A stretch of 64,000 bases of DNA. Origin: Roseiarcus sp963751165. GTDB lineage: Bacteria > Pseudomonadota > Alphaproteobacteria > Rhizobiales > Beijerinckiaceae. A model generated the notes under the pieces. It saw only the letters and a program-made list of their open reading frames with translations. It was not told the origin of the DNA and made no database searches. Positions 17,791 through 26,973 of this stretch are shown in pieces (position 1 is the first letter of the stretch; every line of letters starts with the position of its first letter). Where the stretch lies: the NCBI GenBank assembly GCA_963751165.1, contig CAVVTP010000021.1:58204-122203 (forward strand), given 5' to 3'. The position numbers were made by a program, and so were the translations under genes.

Positions 17791-18118
17791 TTTACAGACA
17801 CCCTCCGTTTTGTAGTGCCACGCCCGCACCGCGGCGCGATTTTGCTCGCGCGATCAGAAACTTCGTTCCGGGCACTGTCGAAGATCAGTTAGACGCTTAA
17901 TCTAGACAGTTCCGGATACGAGGCAGTGGCGCTCTTGGACAACCCTCGGAATCCGCGGAGGAGCACGTCGCGCGATGAACTCAAGACCCGCCGCCCTGCC
18001 ATCTGTCCAAACGAGACGAACGCGCCGGCCGATGGAGTAGGCGCCCTCAAGCATTCCATCCCCAGTAAACGCCGCCCGAACGGAATTGACGACCGAATTG
18101 GCCAATAACGACGTCCCC

Positions 18119-18703
18119 CTAGTTTTTCTTCGCCAACAACTCGAGTTTCCTCTGCATCTCCATCAACTCGGTTCGCAGCTTGTCTATATCAGGAGAGGAG
18201 GCATCGTCATCGGACGACGGTTCTGCGAGTTGCGGCGCTGTTGAAAACGGTGAAAAGATGCCGAGCGCTCGGTGGAATGCAGCCAAATTCTGTTGGGTCA
18301 ATTCCTGTAAAGCAGTAAGCGACGTGGGGGAAAAAGCGCCCCCGCCGAGCATCCAACTCGCTGCATCCCTGATTGCCTGCTTTTCTCCGGTAAATCGATC
18401 GATGGAGAACTCCAAATAACTAGGCAGGAAGGCTTGCACGCTGTCGCCGTAAAACCTGATCAACTGCCGCAAAAACGTTGTCGGCAGTAAAGATTGGCCT
18501 TCAATTCCTTCTTGCTCGAAAATGATCTGCGTAAGAACGGACCTGGTGATATCCTCGTTCGTCTTGGCGTCAAACACGACGAAGTCATCGCCATTTTTTA
18601 CCATCTTTGCGAGGTCCGCCAATGTGACATACGTACTTGAGCCCGTATTATACAGCCGGCGGTTAGCGTATTTCTTAATCGTTGTTGGGCTGGAATCGGC
18701 CAT
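18119..18703 (-). CDS. phaR: Polyhydroxyalkanoate synthesis repressor PhaR
   Basis: The 194-residue protein begins with the PHB accumulation regulator domain: TIKKYANRRLYNTGSSTYVT (about residues 8-27), LADLAKMVKNGDDFVVFDAK and TRSVLTQIIFEQEGI. A helical C-terminal part ends in a Leu/Lys-rich coiled coil (LRTELMEMQRKLELLAKKN). PhaR binds PHA granules and DNA and represses phasin and its own gene until polymer accumulates. A TTGC-(N7)-GCAA dyad at 18756-18770 upstream could be its operator. The IS1634 element lies 3' of the gene. The frame is intact and of normal length. Confidence 0.95.
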   Translation of the reverse strand: MADSSPTTIKKYANRRLYNTGSSTYVTLADLAKMVKNGDDFVVFDAKTNEDITRSVLTQIIFEQEGIEGQSLLPTTFLRQLIRFYGDSVQAFLPSYLEFSIDRFTGEKQAIRDAASWMLGGGAFSPTSLTALQELTQQNLAAFHRALGIFSPFSTAPQLAEPSSDDDASSPDIDKLRTELMEMQRKLELLAKKN

Positions 18704-19213
18704 GTCCTGGTAGATCCAATCTTATGCGGTCCCGCTTTGCTAACATAGATGTTCTTTGCAGTGCACGCAATTTCCATCGCATTTGCGAGCGAAGCCCCTC
18801 GACGGGTCATTCGAAGCCATGAGTCGAGGCGGGGATGAATCTGCGCGGCCGTGCGCGCGAGCTGCGGCCGCGCCGGTCGACCCGCGATATTTCGCGACGG
18901 CTGCTTCGACCTTCGCCTTGGACGATGCGCCTCGACAGAGAAGCCGGCTTACGCCGGGGCGCGACCGGACTCTAAAGGCCTTTAACGGCATTCGGTCTCG
19001 ACGGATGCGGCCAGAATCGGATGAATTGCCAGCAGAATTCCCTGAAATAAAGCAGGAAATTGAACGATTCAGAACGCCTGCGGAGCTTGAGCCTGCGTCG
19101 AAGACCGCGTGTCCGCAGGGCGGGCCGGCAACGAGGTCCGCCCACCGGCCTGCTTGCCAGGGTGGACGGAAAGGCCGATTCTCGGCGCGCAGGCGGAGAA
19201 CTGCTGAAACGTC
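18704..19213. other. Intergenic region between phaR and the polyol locus
   Basis: Divergent promoters for phaR (minus) and the kinase gene (plus) are expected in these 510 bp. The overlapping frames on both strands have no family character, and no other gene was recognised. Confidence 0.5.
18756..18770. promoter_or_regulatory. Candidate PhaR operator
   Basis: TTGCAGTGCACGCAA is a dyad (TTGC...GCAA around GTGCAC) 53 bp upstream of the phaR start. PhaR proteins of photosynthetic alphaproteobacteria are known to bind TGC-rich dyads and to autoregulate. Assignment rests on motif resemblance only. Confidence 0.35.
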
Positions 19214-21553
19214 ATGGGCACGGCTTTTATCGGAGTGGACGTCGGCACGGGCAGCGCGCGGGCCGGCGTTTTCGATACGTCGGGGCGGCTTCTGGGCAGC
19301 GCCAGGCGGACGATCGCCATCTGGCGCGAGCCGGCCGACGCCGTCGAGCAGTCGTCCGCCGACATCTGGCGCGCCGTGACGGAAGCCGTGCGCGAAGCGG
19401 TCGCGGCGTCTCGTTTGCCCCATGAAGCTGTCACAGGCCTCGGCTTTGCCGCGACCTGCTCGCTGATCGCCCTCGACGAGCGCCTCGAGCCGCTGTCGGT
19501 CAATTCCGCTGGCGCGCCCGAACGCGACGTGATCGTGTGGATGGATCACCGCGCGGCCGAGGACGCCGCGCGGATCAGCGCCGCCGGCCATGAGGCCCTG
19601 CGCTACGCCGGCGGCGCCCTGTCGCCGGAGATGCAGACGCCGAAGCTCGTTTGGCTCGCACGATCGAAGCCGGAGACATTCGCGCGGTCGGCGCATTTCC
19701 TCGGCCTCACCGACTGGCTCTCTTTTCGCGCCACCGGGTCGCTCGCGCGGTCGCTCTGCACCGTCGCCTGCAAATTCGGCTACCTGGCGCATGAGCGGCG
19801 CTGGCCGGGCGAATTCTTCGACAGCGTCGGCCTCCGCGCCTTCAGCGCGGACGGCTTCGCCCGCCTCGGGTCGGATATCGTCGCCCCTGGGACGCCGCTT
19901 GCGCATGGGCTCGCAGCCGAAGCCGCGGACGCGATGGGACTCAATCCCGGAACGCCGGTCGGAGCCGGGCTGATTGACGCACATGCAGGCGCGCTCGGCA
20001 CCCTCGGCGCCCGAGCGCAGGGCAAGCCCGGAGATCCGCTCCGTCGGCTGGCGCTTATCCTCGGCACATCATCGAGCTGCATGGCGCTGTCGGACGAGCC
20101 GCGCTTCATCGACGCGGTCTGGGGGCCGCACTTCTCCGTGCTGACGCCTGGCCATTGGCTGATGGACGCAGGCCAGTCGGCGTTCGGCGCGGCGATCGAC
20201 CGCCTCGTGCGTCTGCATCCGGCCTTCGCGGAACAGTCGTCGGACGGGCTCGATGCGCTGGAACTGCGGATTGCCGATCGCGCCGGCGGTCTTTCCGAGG
20301 CGGCGCTGCTCGCCGACGCGCTCCATGTGCTGCCGTCGTTCATTGGCCGCCGCGCCCCAGCCGCAGACGCCGCCGCGCGTGGTGGTATCATCGGACTGGA
20401 TCTCCGGGAGGACATAGCGAGCCTAGAAGAGCTCCATGTCGCGGGTCTCTGCGGCCTCGCCTACGGGATCGCCGACATTGTCGAAGCATTCGAGCGCGCG
20501 GGTTACGACTTCGAGACCATCGTTGTCAGCGGCGGGGCCGCGCAGAGCGCCCTCGTACGTCAGATCATCTCCGACGCCTGCGGTAAAGCGGTGTCGACGC
20601 CCGAGAGTTCCGAACCGGTGCTGCTCGGTTCCGCAATGATCGGCGCTGTCGCGGCCGGGAAGGAAACGCTGCGTTCCGCGATGGGGTCGATGTCGGCGCT
20701 CACGGGCGGAACCGATCCGGCCGGCGGCCCGATCGCCGCGTTTCACGCCCGCAAGCGTCGCGCGCTTAAGATCCTCGAACGGGCCGAACGCGAGGTCCGG
20801 AAGTCGATGCGCGCGACGCGCTGGCCGAAGGTCGTCGTTTTCGACTGCGACGGCGTGCTGGTCGACAGCGAGGTGATTTCGCTCGGAGTCACGCGCAGGA
20901 TGTTGGCCGAGGCCGGCCTGCGTCTCAGCGACGACGAGACGCGCAAGCGCTTCCTCGGCAGGCGCCAGGATGCGGTCCTCCAGCGAGTGGAAGCCGAACT
21001 CGGCTCCCCCTTGCCGAACGACTTTACCGGCGCGCTGTCGCGCGAGATCCTCGCGACGTTCGAGCGTGACCTGAAAGGCGTCGAGGGTGTCCGACAGGCT
21101 GTCGAGGGGCTCGACGCGCGGGTCTGCGTCGCCTCCTCGAGCGCGCCGGAGCGGCTGCGCTTCGCGTTGCGCGTGACGGGCTACGAGGCCCTGTTCGCGC
21201 CGAATATCTTCTCCTCCGCCGAGGTGCCGCGAGGCAAGCCCAATCCCGACCTCTTCCTGTTCGCGGCGCGCTCAATGGGCGCGGCCCCGCAGGACTGCCT
21301 CGTCATCGAGGACAGCGTCGCAGGCGTGACGGCGGCGCGCGCGGCCGGCATGAAAGTGTTCGGCTTCGTCGGCGGCAGCCATTTCTCGGGACCCGCCCAG
21401 GCGGCGGAATTGACGGCGGCCGGGGCGGACCTCATTTTCGACGACATGGCGCGGCTGCCGGAGATCGTGGCGGCGCACTCCGGATGGTCCGCGCCGGAAG
21501 TCGGAAGGACGATTGATGGCGCGCAGGGCGGACCAGGAAGGCCTAAGACTTGA
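19214..21553 (+). CDS. FGGY carbohydrate kinase fused to HAD phosphatase
   Basis: The 779-residue protein joins two enzymes. Residues 1-530 are an FGGY-family (ribulokinase-like) kinase, with ATP-binding start FIGVDVGTGSARAGVFD, VIVWMDHRA, GLIDAHAGALGTLG, LILGTSSSCMAL and the C-terminal FETIVVSGGAAQSALV. Residues from about 540 are a HAD-IA hydrolase of the beta-phosphoglucomutase/sugar-phosphatase type, with VVVFDCDGVLVDSE (nucleophile DxD), VCVASSSAPERL, GKPNPDLFLFAA and CLVIEDSVAGV. The kinase probably phosphorylates a ketose made by the dehydrogenases downstream (such as a pentulose). The HAD half could recycle or repair sugar phosphates. In related loci, as I recall, these are usually separate genes. 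The fusion could be real or could result from a lost stop. It overlaps the regulator gene by 38 bp. Confidence 0.88.
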   Translation: MGTAFIGVDVGTGSARAGVFDTSGRLLGSARRTIAIWREPADAVEQSSADIWRAVTEAVREAVAASRLPHEAVTGLGFAATCSLIALDERLEPLSVNSAGAPERDVIVWMDHRAAEDAARISAAGHEALRYAGGALSPEMQTPKLVWLARSKPETFARSAHFLGLTDWLSFRATGSLARSLCTVACKFGYLAHERRWPGEFFDSVGLRAFSADGFARLGSDIVAPGTPLAHGLAAEAADAMGLNPGTPVGAGLIDAHAGALGTLGARAQGKPGDPLRRLALILGTSSSCMALSDEPRFIDAVWGPHFSVLTPGHWLMDAGQSAFGAAIDRLVRLHPAFAEQSSDGLDALELRIADRAGGLSEAALLADALHVLPSFIGRRAPAADAAARGGIIGLDLREDIASLEELHVAGLCGLAYGIADIVEAFERAGYDFETIVVSGGAAQSALVRQIISDACGKAVSTPESSEPVLLGSAMIGAVAAGKETLRSAMGSMSALTGGTDPAGGPIAAFHARKRRALKILERAEREVRKSMRATRWPKVVVFDCDGVLVDSEVISLGVTRRMLAEAGLRLSDDETRKRFLGRRQDAVLQRVEAELGSPLPNDFTGALSREILATFERDLKGVEGVRQAVEGLDARVCVASSSAPERLRFALRVTGYEALFAPNIFSSAEVPRGKPNPDLFLFAARSMGAAPQDCLVIEDSVAGVTAARAAGMKVFGFVGGSHFSGPAQAAELTAAGADLIFDDMARLPEIVAAHSGWSAPEVGRTIDGAQGGPGRPKT

Positions 21554-22472
21554 CGAAGCCGCGCGCGCCGGCTGGCTTTACTATGTCGCCGGCAACACCC
21601 AGGACGAGATCGCCCGCAAGCTCGGCATCTCGCGCCAGGCGGCGCAGCGCCTCGTCTCCCTGGCGATCACAGAGCGCCTGATCAAGGTCAGGCTCGACCA
21701 TCCGATCGCCCGCTGCATGGAGCTGGCGGCGGCGCTGAAGCTCCGTTACGACCTTCGTTTCTGCGACGTCGCGCCCACCGATCCGGATTCGACCTCCTCC
21801 ACCCTCGGCATCGCCCAGGCCGCAGCGGCGGAATTCGAACGCTGGCTGCGCCGGGCGGAGCCGGCGATCATCGGGATCGGCACCGGACGAACTATGCGCG
21901 CCGTCGCCGACCAATTGCCGCCGATGGAATGCCCGCAGCACAAACTGGTGGCGCTGGTCGGCACCGCCAAGACCGACGGCTCGGCTTCGTTCTACGACGT
22001 CATTATCCGCGTGTCGGACACCGTGCGGGCGCCACATTACCCGATGCCGGTGCCGGTTATCGCCAGATCGGTCGAGGAGCGCCAACTGTTGACGAGCCTC
22101 GCCTCGGTGAAGACCCTGTTCGATCTCGTCGAGCGCACGGACGTGAGTTTCGTCGGCGTCGGTTCGGTCGGCGATTCGGCGCCGCTTGTGCAGGACGGGA
22201 TCATCACGCGCCAGGAGGCCGAGGCCCTACGTCAGCTCGGCGCCGTTGGGGAGATCACCGGCTGGGCCTTTGACGCTGCAGGCCGCGTGCTGAGCGAAGG
22301 AACCAATTTGCGGGTGGCCGGGGCTCCCCTGCGGAAGGCGGGGAACCGTCTGGTGGTCGGCGTCGCAATGGGGGCGTCCCGGCGCGTGCCGTTGCGTGCG
22401 GCGCTGACCGGCGGGCTCGTATCCGGCCTGGTCACGGACGAGGCGACGGCGGAACATCTGCTGCAGAGGTGA
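21516..22472 (+). CDS. SorC/DeoR-type sugar-binding transcriptional regulator
   Basis: The 318-residue protein has an N-terminal HTH (YYVAGNTQDEIARKLGISRQ, residues about 22-41, then AAQRLVSLA) and a C-terminal sugar-phosphate isomerase-like effector domain of the SorC family (IIGIGTGRTMRAVADQLPP, VALVGTAKTDG, VSFVGVGSVGD, GVAMGASRRV). Such regulators bind a phosphorylated sugar, often the kinase product, and control the adjacent catabolic operon. ATG at 21516 follows GGAAGGA; the preceding in-frame TTG at 21513 is less likely. The gene overlaps the end of the kinase-HAD gene and is followed by the ABC transporter promoter region. Confidence 0.92.
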   Translation: MARRADQEGLRLDEAARAGWLYYVAGNTQDEIARKLGISRQAAQRLVSLAITERLIKVRLDHPIARCMELAAALKLRYDLRFCDVAPTDPDSTSSTLGIAQAAAAEFERWLRRAEPAIIGIGTGRTMRAVADQLPPMECPQHKLVALVGTAKTDGSASFYDVIIRVSDTVRAPHYPMPVPVIARSVEERQLLTSLASVKTLFDLVERTDVSFVGVGSVGDSAPLVQDGIITRQEAEALRQLGAVGEITGWAFDAAGRVLSEGTNLRVAGAPLRKAGNRLVVGVAMGASRRVPLRAALTGGLVSGLVTDEATAEHLLQR

Positions 22473-22557
22473 ACCGCTGCAATAGAAATACCACAATTGT
22501 TTCCAACACTTATTTCGTTTCCGGGCGCGTTTTGTGCGGTGCAGCGACGATTTGCTG

Positions 22558-22586
22558 TTGACTCCGTCATTCTCTTAGGGTGAATA
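22558..22586 (+). promoter_or_regulatory. Candidate promoter and operator before the polyol importer
   Basis: TTGACT (22558-22563), 17 nt, TGAATA (22581-22586) lies about 60 bp upstream of the binding-protein gene. The dyads GAATATTC (22582-22589) and GCTACTGTAGC (about 22594-22604) overlap or follow it and could bind the SorC-type regulator. Consensus match is moderate. Confidence 0.35.
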
Positions 22587-22645
22587 TTCGCCCGCTACTG
22601 TAGCAATTGCCCAATATCTGGCGATGCTCATGGGAGGATGTGTCT

Positions 22646-23963
22646 ATGAAGGTTCTCATCAAGGGCCTGCTCGGGGCCGTTGCGCTCGCAAGTTTCTCGC
22701 TTCCGGCTTACGCCGACACCACGCTGACCATCGCCACGGTCAACAACAGCGACATGATCCGAATGCAGGGGCTGACCGGCGATTTCACTAAGGCCAATCC
22801 CGACATCAAGCTCAACTGGGTCACGCTCGAAGAGAACGTGCTGCGCCAGAAGGTGACGACCGACATCGCCACCAAGGCCGGTCAGTTCGACATTCTGACC
22901 ATCGGCACCTACGAGGTTCCGATCTGGGCTAAGAAGAAATGGCTCGTTGAGCTCGACAAGCTCAGCCCGGATTACGACGTCGACGACCTCCTGCCGCCTA
23001 TCCGCGCCGGACTCTCGTTCGACAAGAAGCTTTACGCCGCCCCGTTCTACGGCGAGAGCTCGTTCACCATGTACCGCACCGACCTGATGGAAAAGGCGGG
23101 CCTCAAGATGCCCGAGAACCCGACCTGGGATTTCATCCGCAAGGCGGCCGACAAGATGACCGACAAGGCTGCGGGCGTCTATGGGATCTGCTTGCGGGGC
23201 AAGCCGGGCTGGGGCGAGAACATGGCTTTCCTGACCGCCATGTCCAACTCGTTTGGCGCCCGCTGGTTCGACGAGAAGTGGCATCCTCAGTTCAACACGC
23301 CGGAGTGGAAAAATACGCTGGACTTCTATGTGGCGCTGATGAAGGCGGACGGTCCTCCCGGGGCATCGTCAAACGGCTTCAATGAGAATCTCGCCCTGTT
23401 CACCGACGGCAAGTGCGGCATGTGGATCGACGCCACGGTCGCGGCCGGTTTCGTCACCGATCCGAAGCAGTCCAAGGTCCCGGACAAGGTCGGGTTTGCG
23501 CTGGCGCCGAATGACGGCAAGGGCAAGAACGCCAACTGGCTGTGGGCGTGGTCGCTCGCCGTCCCGGCCGGCACGAGCAAGGCGGACGCGGCGGAGAAGT
23601 TCATCTCCTGGGCGACCAGCAAACACTACACCGAGTTGGTCGCTTCGAAGGACGGCTGGGCGCGTGTTCCGCCCGGGACCCGCACTTCGCTTTACAAGAA
23701 CCCTGACTATTTGAAGGCGGCGCCCTGGGCCGAACTCACGCTGAAGTCGATCGAACTCGGCGGATCCAGACCATCCGACCGTGAAGCCGGTTCCCTACGT
23801 CGGCGTGCAGTTCGTGGCGATCCCCCAGTTCCAGGGCATCGCGACCGATGTCGGTCAGGATTTCTCGGCCGCTCTCGCCGGAAACATGACGGTCGACGCC
23901 GCCCTCGCCAAGGCCCAGGCCAGCACCGAGGAGGCGATGAAGCGGGCCGGCTATATCAAGTAA
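22646..23963 (+). pseudogene. smoE: Polyol ABC transporter substrate-binding protein, frameshifted
   Basis: The start is ATG at 22646 after GGGAGGA, followed by a signal peptide (MKVLIKGLLGAVALASFSLP, cleavage after AYA) for export to the periplasm. The body is an extracellular solute-binding protein family 1 of the SmoE/MtlE type (LTIATVNNSDMIRMQGLTGD). Near 23758-23760 the frame shifts by one base. The other frame continues ADPDHPTVKPVPYVGVQF and QDFSAALAGNMTVDAALA to a stop at 23963. Joined, the protein is about 439 residues, the family's usual length. The extra G in CTCGGCGGATCC looks like an error, because the downstream coding sequence is otherwise perfectly conserved in character. Confidence 0.88.
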
Positions 23964-23980
23964 CTGGAGGCTGAGCGGGT

Positions 23981-24058
23981 CGCGGTTCGGCCGAGCCGCG
24001 AGCCGTGACGCAGGGACGCTCCTCCCCGTCCCGGCCCCTCCTCGATTTCGAGGAGGGG
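23981..24058 (+). promoter_or_regulatory. Two hairpins between the binding-protein and permease genes
   Basis: CGCGGTTCGG/CCGAGCCGCG (23981-24000, 9 of 10 paired) is followed by a perfect 11-bp stem CCCCTCCTCGA/TCGAGGAGGGG (24035-24058). Hairpins at this place in ABC operons commonly protect the 3' end of the upstream mRNA or reduce read-through, giving more binding protein than permease. Confidence 0.6.
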
Positions 24059-24197
24059 CAATTCGGGGAGAGTTCGACAGAACGATCAACGGCGAAAGCG
24101 ATTCAAGGCTGTAAAGCCTCGGCGGGGCGTCGACGATGCGATCGAAAGTCGACTGGCGGCGAGCGTCAGCGGATCAAGACATGGGAGGGCCTTAGGG

Positions 24198-25070
24198 ATG
24201 GCGACGAAACAGACCACCACGGCGGGCCGAATACTCGTAGCGCCGTCGGTCATCCTGCTGTTCGCCTGGATGATCTTCCCGCTTGTGCGCACGCTGTACT
24301 TCTCCGTACTTCACTACAGCCTGCTCGACCCAACCGACATCGGTTATGTCGGGCTGCAGAATTACACTTACTTCCTCACCGATGCGAACTTTGTCGCTGC
24401 GCTGATCAATACGCTGATCCTGGTCGGCGCGGTGCTGGTGATCAGCGTCTGCGGGGGCATCCTCGTCGCGCTGCTGATGGACCAGCCCGTATTCGGCCAG
24501 AACGCGCTGCGGTTGATGGTGATCGCGCCGTTCTTCGTCATGCCGACGGTCAGCGCGCTCGTCTGGAAGAACCTGTTGATGAATCCGGACTCCGGCTTGT
24601 TTGCCTGGCTCGCGCGGTCCCTTGGGTTTTCTCCGATCGTCTGGTTCACCAACTATCCGATGCTCTCCCTGATTCTGGTCGTGTCGTGGGAATGGCTGCC
24701 GTTCGCGAGCCTCATTCTGCTGACCGCGCTGCAATCGCTCGACGAAGAGCAGAAGGAGGCCGCTTCGCTCGACGGCGCCGGCCCGATCTCTTACTTCGGA
24801 TATATCGTGCTGCCTCATATTGCGCGCGCGATGACCGTCGTCATTCTGATCGAGACCATCTTCCTCCTGAGCGTATTTGCCGAGATCTACGTGACGACCT
24901 CAGGCGGCCCGGGCGTCGCGACGACGAACATTCCCTTCCTCGTCTACAAGCAGGCGCTGCTCAATTTTGACGTCGGCGGAGCGTCGGCGGGCGGCATCGT
25001 CGCGGTCGTGCTCGCCAACATAGTGGCGATCTTTTTGATGCGCATTATCGGCCGGAACCTGGAGGGCTGA
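24198..25070 (+). CDS. smoF: Polyol ABC transporter permease (SmoF-type)
   Basis: The 290-residue inner-membrane protein has about six hydrophobic helices (ILVAPSVILLFAWMIFPLV at the N-terminus; LILVGAVLVISVCGGILVAL; TVVILIETIFLLSVFAEIYV). It has the MalF/UgpA-type EAA loop (EQKEAASLDGAGPISYFGYI), which docks onto the ATPase. It forms the channel with the partner at 25074. ATG at 24198 follows GGGAGG. It is separated from the binding-protein gene by hairpins and from the next gene by only 3 bp. The function is assigned by its neighbours; the exact polyol is not shown by sequence. Confidence 0.92.
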   Translation: MATKQTTTAGRILVAPSVILLFAWMIFPLVRTLYFSVLHYSLLDPTDIGYVGLQNYTYFLTDANFVAALINTLILVGAVLVISVCGGILVALLMDQPVFGQNALRLMVIAPFFVMPTVSALVWKNLLMNPDSGLFAWLARSLGFSPIVWFTNYPMLSLILVVSWEWLPFASLILLTALQSLDEEQKEAASLDGAGPISYFGYIVLPHIARAMTVVILIETIFLLSVFAEIYVTTSGGPGVATTNIPFLVYKQALLNFDVGGASAGGIVAVVLANIVAIFLMRIIGRNLEG

Positions 25071-25073
25071 ACG

Positions 25074-25904
<831 letters not shown>

Positions 25905-25927
25905 CGGGCAAAAGGGAGAATGCGACA

Positions 25928-26929
25928 ATGGGCAGCATCCAGCTGAAGTCGGTCAAAAAAGCGTTCGGCGCGGTCAACGTCATCAACGGTGTTGATCTCG
26001 ATATCAAAGATGGCGAGTTCGCAGTGTTTGTCGGACCGTCCGGCTGCGGCAAGTCGACCCTTCTGCGCCTGATCGCCGGCCTCGAGGACGTGACCTCGGG
26101 AGAGGTGCTTATCGACAACAAGGACGTCACCAACGTCGGGCCGTCGAAGCGTGGGCTGGCGATGGTGTTTCAGTCCTATGCGCTCTACCCGCACATGAGC
26201 GTGCGCGGCAACATCGCCTTCGCCCTGAAAATGGCGGGGCAGAGCGCCGAGGTTATCGATCAGAAGGTGCGCAAAGCCGCAGGCACTCTGAACCTGACCG
26301 ACTATCTCGACCGGAAGCCGCGCCAGCTTTCGGGCGGGCAGCGGCAGCGCGTCGCGATCGGGCGTGCGATTGTGCGTGAGCCGAAGGCCTTCCTGTTCGA
26401 CGAGCCGCTGTCGAATCTCGACGCGGCTTTGCGCGTCCAGATGCGGGTCGAGATCGGCGAACTGCACAACGCGCTCGCGACGACGATGGTCTACGTTACC
26501 CACGACCAGGTCGAAGCGATGACCATGGCCAACAAGATCGTCGTGCTCGATCGGGGTTCGGTCGCCCAGGTTGGCACGCCGCTCGAGCTCTACAACAGAC
26601 CGAATGGCCTCTTCGTCGCCGGGTTCATCGGCTCGCCGACGATGAACTTGATCCGGGGCCAGAGCGCGGAGAAACGCGGCGCCGCGACCATCGGCATCCG
26701 GCCGGAGCATGCCGAGGTTTCGACCACTGCGGGCGAGTGGCCGGCGACCGTCCGGCTTGCTGAGCATTTGGGTTCCGATACTTTCGTCCACATCGAAGCC
26801 GACGGCATCGGACCGATGACGCTGCGCCTTGAGGGCGAAGCGTCGTTGAAGCCGGACCAGCGAGTTTTCGTCACCCCGCGCGAGGCGAACCTGCACAAGT
26901 TCGACAAGGAAGGCAGGCGCATCAACTGA
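25928..26929 (+). CDS. smoK: Polyol ABC transporter ATP-binding protein (SmoK-type)
   Basis: The 333-residue ATPase has Walker A GPSGCGKST (about residues 38-46), Q-loop VFQSYALYPHM, signature LSGGQRQRVAIGRA, Walker B FLFDEPLSNLD and H-loop YVTHDQVEAM. A C-terminal TOBE/MalK-like domain follows (IGIRPEHAEVSTTAG). This CUT1-type architecture powers uptake of oligosaccharides or polyols. It lies 23 bp after the second permease, and its end is followed by the mannitol dehydrogenase, matching the gene order of Smo-type sorbitol/mannitol loci. Confidence 0.95.
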   Translation: MGSIQLKSVKKAFGAVNVINGVDLDIKDGEFAVFVGPSGCGKSTLLRLIAGLEDVTSGEVLIDNKDVTNVGPSKRGLAMVFQSYALYPHMSVRGNIAFALKMAGQSAEVIDQKVRKAAGTLNLTDYLDRKPRQLSGGQRQRVAIGRAIVREPKAFLFDEPLSNLDAALRVQMRVEIGELHNALATTMVYVTHDQVEAMTMANKIVVLDRGSVAQVGTPLELYNRPNGLFVAGFIGSPTMNLIRGQSAEKRGAATIGIRPEHAEVSTTAGEWPATVRLAEHLGSDTFVHIEADGIGPMTLRLEGEASLKPDQRVFVTPREANLHKFDKEGRRIN

Positions 26930-26973
26930 TTGTTTCCGCGCTCCGGGAGCATCATATCGGTGGACAGGCAATC

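Larger units (their letters stand above)
15951..17888 (+). mobile_element. IS1634-family insertion sequence, complete
   Basis: The 1938-bp element has perfect 15-bp terminal inverted repeats (CTGATCTTCGACAGT at 15951-15965 and its complement at 17874-17888). It is flanked by a 5-bp direct repeat TTAGA (15946-15950 and 17889-17893). It encodes one transposase (16126-17790). A 12-bp motif TGTAGTGCCACG occurs in direct orientation on both sides of the gene (16030-16041 and 17811-17822), inside the terminal repeats. Confidence 0.93.

Noticed and set aside
15946..17829. 627-residue minus-strand reading frame
   Set aside because: It lies wholly opposite the intact IS1634 transposase, extends through its terminal repeat region and has no family features; high-GC codon bias produces such shadows.
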